Positions 7,024 to 14,947 of a DNA stretch of 14,947 bases are shown here, one piece after another. Under the pieces are notes generated by a model. That model saw nothing but the letters and a program-made list of their open reading frames with translations. It was not told the origin of the DNA and did no database searches. Both the position numbers and the translations under genes were made by a program. The stretch is from UBA11346 sp038318565 (lineage in GTDB: Bacteria; Planctomycetota; UBA11346). Every line of letters begins with the position of its first letter. Within the stretch, counting starts at the first letter, position 1. The stretch covers positions 1-14,947 of the forward strand of contig JBBQCI010000090.1 of the NCBI GenBank assembly GCA_038318565.1, in the 5' to 3' direction.

Positions 7024-10000
7024 TCAGACCACGATACGGCGGATGAATTGTGCTTGATGATCACGAGCATCATCGGCCAGTTCCACCCACGGCCCGGCGA
7101 TTGCCAGGCCATCGACGAGAACCTGATCGACCTGGCCCGAGCCGGTTGCGCGCAGCGTCCAGCGGCTGCCGCCGCAGTGGCACTCCACCGTGATGTCGCC
7201 CCAACCGTCGGGCGTGCAGGGATGCAATCGGACACGGTTGGCCTGGCGCTCGAAGCCAAGCAACGATTCAACCAGCAAACGCCACATCCATCCGGCCGAA
7301 CCGGTATACCAGGTCCAACCGCCGCGCCCGACATGGCCAGGCGTGCGGTAGACGTCGGCCGCCATGACATAGGGCTCGACGCGCCAGCGCGCGGCAGCGC
7401 CTGGACTGGCAGCGTGTAGCACCGGGTTGATCAACTGCGCCAATTCCAGCGCCCGGGCGCCATCGCCCAGGCTGGCGAAGGCCATTGCCGTCCACACCGC
7501 CGCATGGGTGTACTGCCCGCCATTCTCACGTACCCCCGGCAGGTAGCCTTTGATGTAGCCTGGCTGCAGTGTGCCACGATCGAAAGGAGGATCGAAGAGC
7601 TGGATCAAGCCGTCCTCGCGGCGCACCAGCCGGGTATCCACCGACTGCATCGCCAGACGCGTACGCTCGGGATCGGTCGCGCCAGTGAGCGCGGCCCAGG
7701 CCTGGGGCAAGGCGTCGATGCGGCACTCATCGCCCGTCACCGTGCCGAGCGGCGTGCCATCGTCGAACCAGGCACGCAGGTACCAGGCGCCATCCCAGGC
7801 ATGCTCATCGATGGCGGCGGCGAGGCCGTCAGCGATGCGCATCAGCTCGTCGGCAAACGCCGCGTCACCACGCACCTGGACCAGCGGCGCAAAGCGGCGC
7901 AGCACATCAACCAGGAAGAACGCCAACCACACGCTTTCGCCTTTGCCCTGGCTGCCCACCTGGTTCATCCCGTCATTCCAGTCACCACTGCCCATCAGCG
8001 GTAGGCCATGCCCACCAAGCCGACTGAGTCCGTGCCGGATCGCTGCCACGGCATGCTCGTAAAGCGTTCCGTGGCGATCCGAAACCTCCGCCAGTTCGTA
8101 GATGGATTCCTGCCCAGGCGGTACTTGCTGACCTCTTAACCAGGGGACGCTCTGATCGAGCACTGCGCTATCGCCAGTGACCTCGATGTAGCGACTGGCG
8201 GCGAAGGGCAGCCAGAGGAGGTCGTCCGAGATGTGCGTCCGCACGCCGCGACCGATTGGCGGATGCCACCAGTGCTGAACATCACCTTCGACGAACTGCC
8301 GACCGGCGGCGCGGAGGAGCTGGTCGCGTAGCAGATGCGGGTCGTGGTGGACCATCGCCATGCTGTCCTGCAGCTGGTCGCGGAAGCCGAAGGCGCCCCC
8401 CGACTGCGAGTACCCGCTGCGCGCCAGGAGACGGGCGGCATAGACCTGATACGGCAGCCAGCCGTTGACCAGCAGATCCAGCGCCGGATCGGGCGACTGC
8501 ACATGTATGCGTCCCAGCAGATATTTCCAGTGTTCGTAGACCGCCTGTAGCGAGGCGCGGGCACGGTCGAGACCACGATGCTCGCTGGCCAAGGCCCGGG
8601 CCTGCTCGGCGTCGCTGCCAGCACCGAGGGTAAATACCACCTCGTACTCAGTGCCTGGGTTGAGATCGACCCGGATGGTGATCGCGCCGCAGGGATCGAG
8701 ACCAGCACCCGAACGGCCAAGCAAGGTGGTGGCCCCAAGCGCCGCCGGTTGAGCTGGCGAACCATGTCGGCCTAGAAATTCACAGCGGTCACAGGTCCAC
8801 GAGGACGGCCGACGGCTGGCAACGAGAAACGCGGTGCGACCGGCAAAGTCGTCACTGAGCGGATTGCTTGCCGTCAGCACGCCATCGTCGTGGTTGGTGA
8901 TGATGTGCATGGCGCTGCGTTCACGCAGTTCGCCAAGGGCCCATTCGACATAGCAGGTAACGGTGAGACGGCGCGAACGATCGCTGTGGTTGCTCAGCCG
9001 CAGCTTCCAATGCTTGACCGGCGCATCACGGTCGACCCAGACGTGCAACTCGCTGGAAATGCCTTCCTCGTCGCCGCCGAAGACGGAATAGCCGAAGCCG
9101 TGCCGCACCACGCAAGTACCGCGGTTGCGCACCGGCCCTGGGGTCGGCGACCACACCGCGCCGCTGTCCTCGTCCCGCAGGTACAACGCCTCGCCATGCG
9201 GATCGACAACCGCGTCGCAATGCCACGGTGTCAGGCGGAATTCGTGGCAGTTGGCTGCCCAGGTATAAGCCGCACCACGTTCGCTGATGACCGTGCCAAA
9301 GCTGTCGTTGGCGAGCACGTTGCACCACGGCGCCGGGGTGCTGACGCCGGGCCTGAGAATGATGATGTACTCGCTTCCGTCGCGGGTGAATCCGCCCAGT
9401 CCGTTCCAATACATCAGGTCATAATTCGGAACTGGTCCAGGCGGGTCAGAGCGCGGGCGCAACGCCAGGGCCCGTGGCACCACCTGGGGATCCGGACGCT
9501 GGCGACGTTCGACATAGCGTGCGAGCGTGCCGGAGGCATCGTTGATCACCACCCGCGCTACCGCGGTCATCAGCAGACGGTCTGCTTCCGAGGTCTGGTC
9601 GCTGCGACGGATGAATACACCACCCGGACGATCGATGAAGCCAGCGTCGGGACTTGAGGCGATCATGCCCATCACCAGGTCGGTAATCTCTTGCCGGTAG
9701 ATTGAAGGATCCTCGATAAGCACGACGAGGTCCACCGCCAGACCCTTGGCCCGCCACCAGGCATGAGCGCGCAGTAGCTGGTGCAACAGGTCGATGCGCT
9801 GGCTGTCGGCGACCCGCACCAGGCAGATGGGGATGTCGCCGGAGATGCCATAGCGCCACAGGCCAGGACGCTGGCTGTGGTTGCGACGGATTGCCAGGTC
9901 CGAGGCGCGGCGCTGCGGCCCCGCGTAGATCAGGGCGCCGGCTAGGCGGGCGAAGACCTGCGCGTCAGCATCGGTGGCGCCGAGCTGGGCCAACAGCACA

Positions 10001-13000
10001 TGGCCATGGGTCCGTGAAAGTTCGATGGCCCGGTCGGCGAGGTTGGGATCGCGGTAGCGGTCACAGAGCGCGTAGACCTCTGCCCGCGACGCAGCGACGG
10101 CGCAGACCAGATCGATGGTCACATGGCTGCCCGGAGGGATGCTGACCACACGACGAAGCGCCAGTACCGGATCCAGCACTGCGCCCACGGTTCCAGACAG
10201 CGGCATGGGCGATCCGTCGAGAGCCAGAGGATCTTCCTGGCTACGATTGCGTCCAAGGAACCGCTCGCGATCGGTCTCCCAGCTGAGGGTCCCCCCGTTG
10301 CTGCCAATGCCACCACGCGGCACCAGCGCGTGCGCCAGCCAGACGCGCGCCTCACTGGCATCACGCGGCCGGCGGGTGGCGAGCACCGCTTCGTGCTCGG
10401 GTGCGGCCTCGGTTTGGACCGATAGCTTGGCGAAGGCAGGATGGGCCAAATCGGCTGCGGCAGTCGTCAGCACCGGTTCGGCATAGGTGGTGATTTCGAT
10501 ATGGCGCATCCGCTCGCTGCGATTGGTCAGGGTCAGGCGACGCAGCTCGACATCGTCTTCAGGCGACACGGCAATCTCGCTGTGGGCAGCGAGATCGTCG
10601 TCGACCCGGCGGAACTCGGCCCTCGCCTGGGTGAACACTGCCTCGTATCCCTTGGCCGGAGGGCCAAGCGGCTGGCTGGTGGTCGACCACACCAGCTGCG
10701 AATCGATGTCACGCAGGTAGCACGTCTGGCCCCAATGGTCGCGGGTGGCATCCTCTCGCCAGCGGGTCAAGGCGATGTCGCCCCAGCGGCTATAGCCACC
10801 GCCTGAACCCGTGATCATCACGTGGTAACGGCCATTGGAGAGCAACTGCACCTGTGGCTGAGCGGCCGCCGGATCGGTAATCACATTAAAGCTGGGTTCG
10901 ATCTCGGGGCGACGATCATGCGTCTCGACCGGCCGTAGGACGTTGATCTCGCCACCGATCACAGGGCGTTCCTGCAGCAGTAGCTGGTGCGCCTGCAGCC
11001 GTCGGTCGGCGAGGAAGCGTCGGTGCATCGGCGCATCGAGCAGGACGTGGGCGCACGCTAGCAGGGTCATGCCCTGGTGATGCGCCATCCATGATGGAAT
11101 GACGACCCGCCGCTCGCCAATCGGCAGGCGGGCAGTGGTGAAGTCGACCGCCTCATGGAAGCCGTAGAGTCCGCAGGCGTCAAGCGCCTCGAGGCGACGC
11201 AGATTGCGCAGCGCCGCCACCGGCTGAATCAGCAGCGCAAGGGCCGAGGCATACGGTGCGATCACCGGGTCGTCGTCGAGATTTCGATTGAGCCCGAGGC
11301 CGGGCACACCGAAGGCACGATACTGCCAATTAAGCGCCGCATCGGTGGCGTAGTACGCCGACTCGGAGATGCCCCACGGAACGCCGAGGGCGTCACCATG
11401 GCGCACCTGTTCGCGGACCGCGATCACCGCTGAATCATGCAGCAGGCTGCCCGGTTCCTCGGGCATGATCAGTAGCGGCATAAGGTACTCAAACATCGTG
11501 CCGCTCCACGAGGCGAGCAGCGGACCGGACGGCGTACCAACGAGGAGACGGCCGAGGCGGAACCAATGCTCCTGATCAACCCGTCCGCTCGCCACCGCGA
11601 CAAACGAGGTCAAACGACTTTCGCTCGCCAACAGGTCGTAATTACTGCGGTCGAGGCTGGCGGAATCGAGGTGGTAGCCGGTGGAGAAGAGCTTGCTGCC
11701 AGGATCGAGCAGGAACGTCCATTCCATGCCCAGGGCAATAGCCTGGGCGCGGACGGCGAGACGCTCGGCGTGCGCCAACAGCTCGCCGGCCAGGACGGCC
11801 CCCGGCCCGCCGCCGGCGGCGATCTGCTGCAACGTCGGGGTACCGTCACCTGGCACCAGGGCTGCCAGTTCCGTGTGCTGGGCCTCCAGTTCGCGTTCGC
11901 TGGCAACAGACCAGGTCTCGATCTCATCTTCGCTGGCAAGTTCGGCAGTGACGGCGCAGCCGAGCAGCCGGTCGGCACGATTGATCGGACGAGCGGCCAA
12001 TTCGCGCAGACCAGCGGCGAGGATCAGCAAGTGGCCGGCAAGATTACCGCTGTCAACGGTGGAGACATAGCGCGGCGACAGCGGCACACCACTGGTGGTG
12101 TCATACCAGTTGAGGAGATGGCCGTGATACCGCTCGAGCGTTTCGATCGAGCTCAACTCTCGCTCGACGCGGTCGAGCAGACCACCGCTGGTCAGCCAGG
12201 CGAAATCGTGAGCCGTGAGATCCGCCAGCAGGGCCAGCCCGATGTTGGTTGGTGAGGTGCGCGCAGCTACCACCCGCTTCGGCTTCAACTGGATATTGTC
12301 AGGCGGCAACCAGCGCCCAGAGGCGTCAACCAGATCTGCGAAATACTGCCACGTACGCCGCGCGGTACGCCTGAGATAGCGGCGGTCTTCTGCGCTGAGG
12401 CGGGCCGTGGATTCGCCGGGGCGGCGTGACAGCAGCCAGGCTAGGACCGGAGCAGACAACCACAGCGCGACGTAGGGCAGCACCGCCAACGCCAGTCCCG
12501 GGCGGAAGGCCAGAAGCGGCGTGACCGCCAAGCCGATCAGCGGCGCCACCGCCATCGCCCAGGTGATTCCAGGCAGGCTGGTGGCCGCCTGGCGTTCGGC
12601 ATCGCTGGCGGTCTGCCAGCGCAGCAGGCTGCGACGCGAAACCATCAGCCGCCACAAGGTACACATCACGGCATCGAGGACACGTACCGCCTCAAACGGC
12701 AGGAAGGCAAGTCCAGCGACGGCTGACGCCAGCCCACGCACCACGCCTGCCAGGATCAGCGCAAGACGGGTCCTCAGGCGGCATTTGGCCGCCATGGCGC
12801 CCATGGCAGCCGCAGTGGAGAGCGCCACCGGCATCAGCGCAACCCCCGCCACCACCGCTGAGACTGCCGTGGCGCCCGCTGGCTCCAGGCAGGTCCACGC
12901 CAGCAGCAGGGCCGCCAGGCTGGCCGGCGGCACCAGGCTGCGGCGCAAGTTGTCGGCCAGCTTCAAGCGCGCCAAACCGCTGAGGGTGTTGCCAGCCCAA

Positions 13001-14947
13001 CCATGCATGGTGGGCGTACGTGGCAGCAGCCAGGGCAGTAGCTGCCAGTCACCGCGGATCCAGCGCATACGGCGCGCCGTGTCGGCAAGGAAAGTACCTG
13101 GATGGTCCTCGACCACTACCACATCGCTGACCAAACCGGAGCGGGCGTAGCTGCCTTCAATCAGATCATGCGAGAGAATCGCGTTGTCGGGAAAGCGATC
13201 GATCAGGGCCGCAGCAAAGGCGCGCAGATCATAGATGCCCTTGCCGACGAACGATCCCTGGTCGAACAGATCCTGATAGATGTCGGACACCGCCCGGGTG
13301 TAGGGATCGATGCCAGCGTCGCCGGCCCACAGTGCGGCGTACCAGGATCGTCCGGCGCTGGTCATCGATACCGCGGCGCGCGGCTGCAGCACCGCATGCC
13401 CGCCAATCACGATTCGAGATTTCCTGTCGAGCCGTGGGCGATTGAGCGGGTGCGCCATGGCCTCGGCGAGGCGACGCGCTGCGTCGCGCGGCAAACGGGT
13501 ATCGGTGTCGAGCACCAGTACCAACCGCGTGCCGGACAGGGCCGCGATGTCTCCGGCGATGGTCGGGAAGGCGTCGCGGCCGCCATGCAGGAGCAGTAGA
13601 TTGAGATCCTCGATCTTGCCGCGCTTGCGTTCCCGGCCCATCCAGACGTTCTCAGCTTTATTCCACGTCCTTTCACGGTGCAGAACCAGGAAGCGGTCGC
13701 GACCATCGGCGCGCCGGTGGCGTTCATTGAGCGCGGCCACGGCCACCGGCGCGTACAACAGCACCGCGGCATCGCCTGGCAGCTCGCGGGTCGCTGCATC
13801 GCCGAAGTCGCTCAGCAGAACGAACACCAGATGCTCGTCCTCGTTGGCCAGGGCACGAACCTCAAGGCCTTCCAGCACCGCATCGAGATCAGCAGTCGAG
13901 CGGACCATGGTTGGCACCACCACGGCGGTACGCCATTCTGCCGGTATACCGCTGTCGAAATCGAGGCGCGGCAGGGCATGCGGAGCCGCCAGGCGGGTGG
14001 CCATCCAGTCGACCACCATCTTGGCCGCCTGCCCAGCCAGCGGCACCAGCAGCAGCGCCAGACCGGTCGCCACCATCACGGTGGTGTCCAGGCCACCCGA
14101 CATCACCACCATCGCGGCGACGATCACCAGGGTAAGCAGGAGCATAGGCAGAAGGTACACGCGCAGCCGGCGTGGTTCCCAGCCGCGAGGGCGACGCAGA
14201 CCATGCTCCGCTACCAGCCGACGCTCCAACTCGTGGCGGCCGGCATCGACCAGCCACCAGCCGATATGGTGACGCGGAGGCTGATCGGGATCCGGGTTGG
14301 CGGTGGCGGACGAGGCCAATACGACCGCCAGCCGAGCCACCGCCAGCTGCGCATCCGCCGGTGGTGGATTGCAGCGGCGGGCGATCTGCTCGACCTCATG
14401 CCGGTAGAGGTCACGAGTGGCAAAATCCATCGTTTCGTAGATGGCAGCTGGATCCTCGCGCAGGATCGCCTCAATTGGGCTGATCCGCTCAACGAAGTCC
14501 TTCCAATCGACCGCGCCCATCCCACGCAGGCTAGTGATGGCATTTGCCACCGCGATGCGATCGGCGGCCTGGTCCTGGTTGTCGAGGCGCACCTGATCGG
14601 CAACCGTCTGACGACGTTCACCCAGGCGCTGCTCAAGCCACTGCGTGACCAGGGCCACTCCCGAATGCTGACCAAGCAACCGGCGCTGGAGTTCGCCGAC
14701 GAATGCCGGGGCCAGAGCACTGTCGCGTGCCAGATCGGCGATGGCGATGACCAGGGAACTGGGATTCAGCTCGGCAGCCTGCACAAAACGTACAGCCCAC
14801 TGCGCCGCCGACTCACGCAGGCGTTGAGCGGTGTCGACGCGGTCGGCGATGCGCCGCAGGTTCTCGATCAGTGCCAGCCGCAACATGATCGGCACCGCCC
14901 ACAGCTCACCGATGGTCAGGCCAACCGAGGCTATGTATGCGGCGACG
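7024..14947 (-). CDS. ndvB: Cyclic beta-1,2-glucan synthase (GT84-cyclisation-GH94), 5'-partial
   Basis: This giant inner-membrane enzyme (NdvB/ChvB/Cgs type) polymerises UDP-glucose into beta-1,2-glucan, closes the ring and trims chain length. Numbered from GTG 14895: membrane pair about 245-295; GT84 domain from about 322 with D463/D465 in LDTDTRLP and RWIRGDWQLLP near 609; more membrane helices about 645-740 and 780-825; glucoamylase-like cyclisation domain (GH189 type) about 840-1310 with Glu1178 in ISESAY and Glu1248 in YGFHEAVD as likely catalytic acids; sugar-binding beta-sandwich about 1350-1600; and a second sandwich about 1820-2110 leading into the GH94-type catalytic barrel. That barrel has FRDQLQD, general-acid Asp2305 in GSGDWNDGMN, NGGQYTHAA and YTGSAGW. 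All three active sites look intact. The frame stays open upstream of GTG 14895 to the window edge; VGLTIGELWAVPIM is family-conserved, so the N terminus is missing, perhaps by 100-250 residues by family length. It is first in a same-strand block with the LemA and ATPase genes. The glucan normally acts in the periplasm in osmotic adaptation and host interaction. Confidence 0.95.
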   Translation of the reverse strand, partial: VAAYIASVGLTIGELWAVPIMLRLALIENLRRIADRVDTAQRLRESAAQWAVRFVQAAELNPSSLVIAIADLARDSALAPAFVGELQRRLLGQHSGVALVTQWLEQRLGERRQTVADQVRLDNQDQAADRIAVANAITSLRGMGAVDWKDFVERISPIEAILREDPAAIYETMDFATRDLYRHEVEQIARRCNPPPADAQLAVARLAVVLASSATANPDPDQPPRHHIGWWLVDAGRHELERRLVAEHGLRRPRGWEPRRLRVYLLPMLLLTLVIVAAMVVMSGGLDTTVMVATGLALLLVPLAGQAAKMVVDWMATRLAAPHALPRLDFDSGIPAEWRTAVVVPTMVRSTADLDAVLEGLEVRALANEDEHLVFVLLSDFGDAATRELPGDAAVLLYAPVAVAALNERHRRADGRDRFLVLHRERTWNKAENVWMGRERKRGKIEDLNLLLLHGGRDAFPTIAGDIAALSGTRLVLVLDTDTRLPRDAARRLAEAMAHPLNRPRLDRKSRIVIGGHAVLQPRAAVSMTSAGRSWYAALWAGDAGIDPYTRAVSDIYQDLFDQGSFVGKGIYDLRAFAAALIDRFPDNAILSHDLIEGSYARSGLVSDVVVVEDHPGTFLADTARRMRWIRGDWQLLPWLLPRTPTMHGWAGNTLSGLARLKLADNLRRSLVPPASLAALLLAWTCLEPAGATAVSAVVAGVALMPVALSTAAAMGAMAAKCRLRTRLALILAGVVRGLASAVAGLAFLPFEAVRVLDAVMCTLWRLMVSRRSLLRWQTASDAERQAATSLPGITWAMAVAPLIGLAVTPLLAFRPGLALAVLPYVALWLSAPVLAWLLSRRPGESTARLSAEDRRYLRRTARRTWQYFADLVDASGRWLPPDNIQLKPKRVVAARTSPTNIGLALLADLTAHDFAWLTSGGLLDRVERELSSIETLERYHGHLLNWYDTTSGVPLSPRYVSTVDSGNLAGHLLILAAGLRELAARPINRADRLLGCAVTAELASEDEIETWSVASERELEAQHTELAALVPGDGTPTLQQIAAGGGPGAVLAGELLAHAERLAVRAQAIALGMEWTFLLDPGSKLFSTGYHLDSASLDRSNYDLLASESRLTSFVAVASGRVDQEHWFRLGRLLVGTPSGPLLASWSGTMFEYLMPLLIMPEEPGSLLHDSAVIAVREQVRHGDALGVPWGISESAYYATDAALNWQYRAFGVPGLGLNRNLDDDPVIAPYASALALLIQPVAALRNLRRLEALDACGLYGFHEAVDFTTARLPIGERRVVIPSWMAHHQGMTLLACAHVLLDAPMHRRFLADRRLQAHQLLLQERPVIGGEINVLRPVETHDRRPEIEPSFNVITDPAAAQPQVQLLSNGRYHVMITGSGGGYSRWGDIALTRWREDATRDHWGQTCYLRDIDSQLVWSTTSQPLGPPAKGYEAVFTQARAEFRRVDDDLAAHSEIAVSPEDDVELRRLTLTNRSERMRHIEITTYAEPVLTTAAADLAHPAFAKLSVQTEAAPEHEAVLATRRPRDASEARVWLAHALVPRGGIGSNGGTLSWETDRERFLGRNRSQEDPLALDGSPMPLSGTVGAVLDPVLALRRVVSIPPGSHVTIDLVCAVAASRAEVYALCDRYRDPNLADRAIELSRTHGHVLLAQLGATDADAQVFARLAGALIYAGPQRRASDLAIRRNHSQRPGLWRYGISGDIPICLVRVADSQRIDLLHQLLRAHAWWRAKGLAVDLVVLIEDPSIYRQEITDLVMGMIASSPDAGFIDRPGGVFIRRSDQTSEADRLLMTAVARVVINDASGTLARYVERRQRPDPQVVPRALALRPRSDPPGPVPNYDLMYWNGLGGFTRDGSEYIIILRPGVSTPAPWCNVLANDSFGTVISERGAAYTWAANCHEFRLTPWHCDAVVDPHGEALYLRDEDSGAVWSPTPGPVRNRGTCVVRHGFGYSVFGGDEEGISSELHVWVDRDAPVKHWKLRLSNHSDRSRRLTVTCYVEWALGELRERSAMHIITNHDDGVLTASNPLSDDFAGRTAFLVASRRPSSWTCDRCEFLGRHGSPAQPAALGATTLLGRSGAGLDPCGAITIRVDLNPGTEYEVVFTLGAGSDAEQARALASEHRGLDRARASLQAVYEHWKYLLGRIHVQSPDPALDLLVNGWLPYQVYAARLLARSGYSQSGGAFGFRDQLQDSMAMVHHDPHLLRDQLLRAAGRQFVEGDVQHWWHPPIGRGVRTHISDDLLWLPFAASRYIEVTGDSAVLDQSVPWLRGQQVPPGQESIYELAEVSDRHGTLYEHAVAAIRHGLSRLGGHGLPLMGSGDWNDGMNQVGSQGKGESVWLAFFLVDVLRRFAPLVQVRGDAAFADELMRIADGLAAAIDEHAWDGAWYLRAWFDDGTPLGTVTGDECRIDALPQAWAALTGATDPERTRLAMQSVDTRLVRREDGLIQLFDPPFDRGTLQPGYIKGYLPGVRENGGQYTHAAVWTAMAFASLGDGARALELAQLINPVLHAASPGAAARWRVEPYVMAADVYRTPGHVGRGGWTWYTGSAGWMWRLLVESLLGFERQANRVRLHPCTPDGWGDITVECHCGGSRWTLRATGSGQVDQVLVDGLAIAGPWVELADDARDHQAQFIRRIVV

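Noticed and set aside
6855..7370. 171-codon minus-strand frame overlapping the synthase 3' end
   Set aside because: Most of it is out-of-frame synthase sequence; the tail in the spacer has no family resemblance.
8890..9657. 255-codon open frame on the plus strand opposite the synthase's second sugar-binding sandwich
   Set aside because: Shadow of a well-conserved minus-strand domain; no ribosome site or recognisable motif.
11566..12255. 229-codon open frame on the plus strand opposite the cyclisation domain
   Set aside because: Antisense shadow; composition follows the complement of the real gene.
13310..14272. 320-codon open frame on the plus strand opposite the glucan synthase
   Set aside because: Ser/Arg/Pro-rich product typical of the antisense of GC-rich coding DNA; the minus-strand frame carries the conserved GT84 motifs.
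7024..14947. Synthase considered as a plain cellobiose/cellodextrin phosphorylase
   Set aside because: The GH94-type domain is only the C-terminal part; the same frame carries membrane helices, GT84 motifs and the cyclisation domain.

Overview
The window reads as GC-rich bacterial chromosome. Long open reading frames also occur antisense to the real genes, as expected at high GC. It holds two unrelated, convergent blocks separated by a 419-base repeat-bearing intergenic stretch. A large inner-membrane cyclic glucan synthase and a multi-domain soluble-type hybrid kinase point to a Gram-negative organism. The tandem heptamer and the 'cacagag/ctctgtg' arms between the blocks recall intergenic repeats of environmental Gram-negatives such as Verrucomicrobia. 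That is an impression only, and I would not assign a phylum from this window.

Left block (+ strand, 1-2862): the 3' part of a PAS-PAS-GAF-HisKA-HATPase-REC hybrid histidine kinase whose true start lies outside the window. Three bases after it comes a stand-alone REC response regulator with no output domain. Together they look like a small phosphorelay module whose ligand and final output are not encoded here.

Middle (2863-3281): no credible gene. It contains a short hairpin after the regulator gene, a 7-copy tandem heptamer between 9-base inverted arms, and an inverted repeat straddling the stop codon of the converging ATPase gene.

Right block (- strand, read from 14947 down to 3282): (i) a giant cyclic beta-1,2-glucan synthase (NdvB/ChvB/Cgs type: GT84, cyclisation domain, GH94-type domain), truncated at its N terminus by the window edge; (ii) a 211-base spacer with a hairpin and a tiny 10-codon frame behind a near-ideal Shine-Dalgarno sequence; (iii) a possible 62-residue acidic orphan protein; (iv) a LemA-family membrane protein; (v) a P2-like cation-transporting P-type ATPase. 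All lie on one strand with modest gaps, so they could be one transcription unit or two. The synthase would make and shape cyclic osmoregulated glucans at the inner membrane. The ATPase would move a cation across the same membrane. A shared role in envelope or osmotic adaptation is an inference from proximity.

No tRNA, rRNA, insertion sequence, CRISPR array, phage gene or recognisable defence system was seen. The points most worth following are the non-canonical cation-site residues of the ATPase, the leader-like spacer with its mini-frame, and the repeat element between the convergent blocks.
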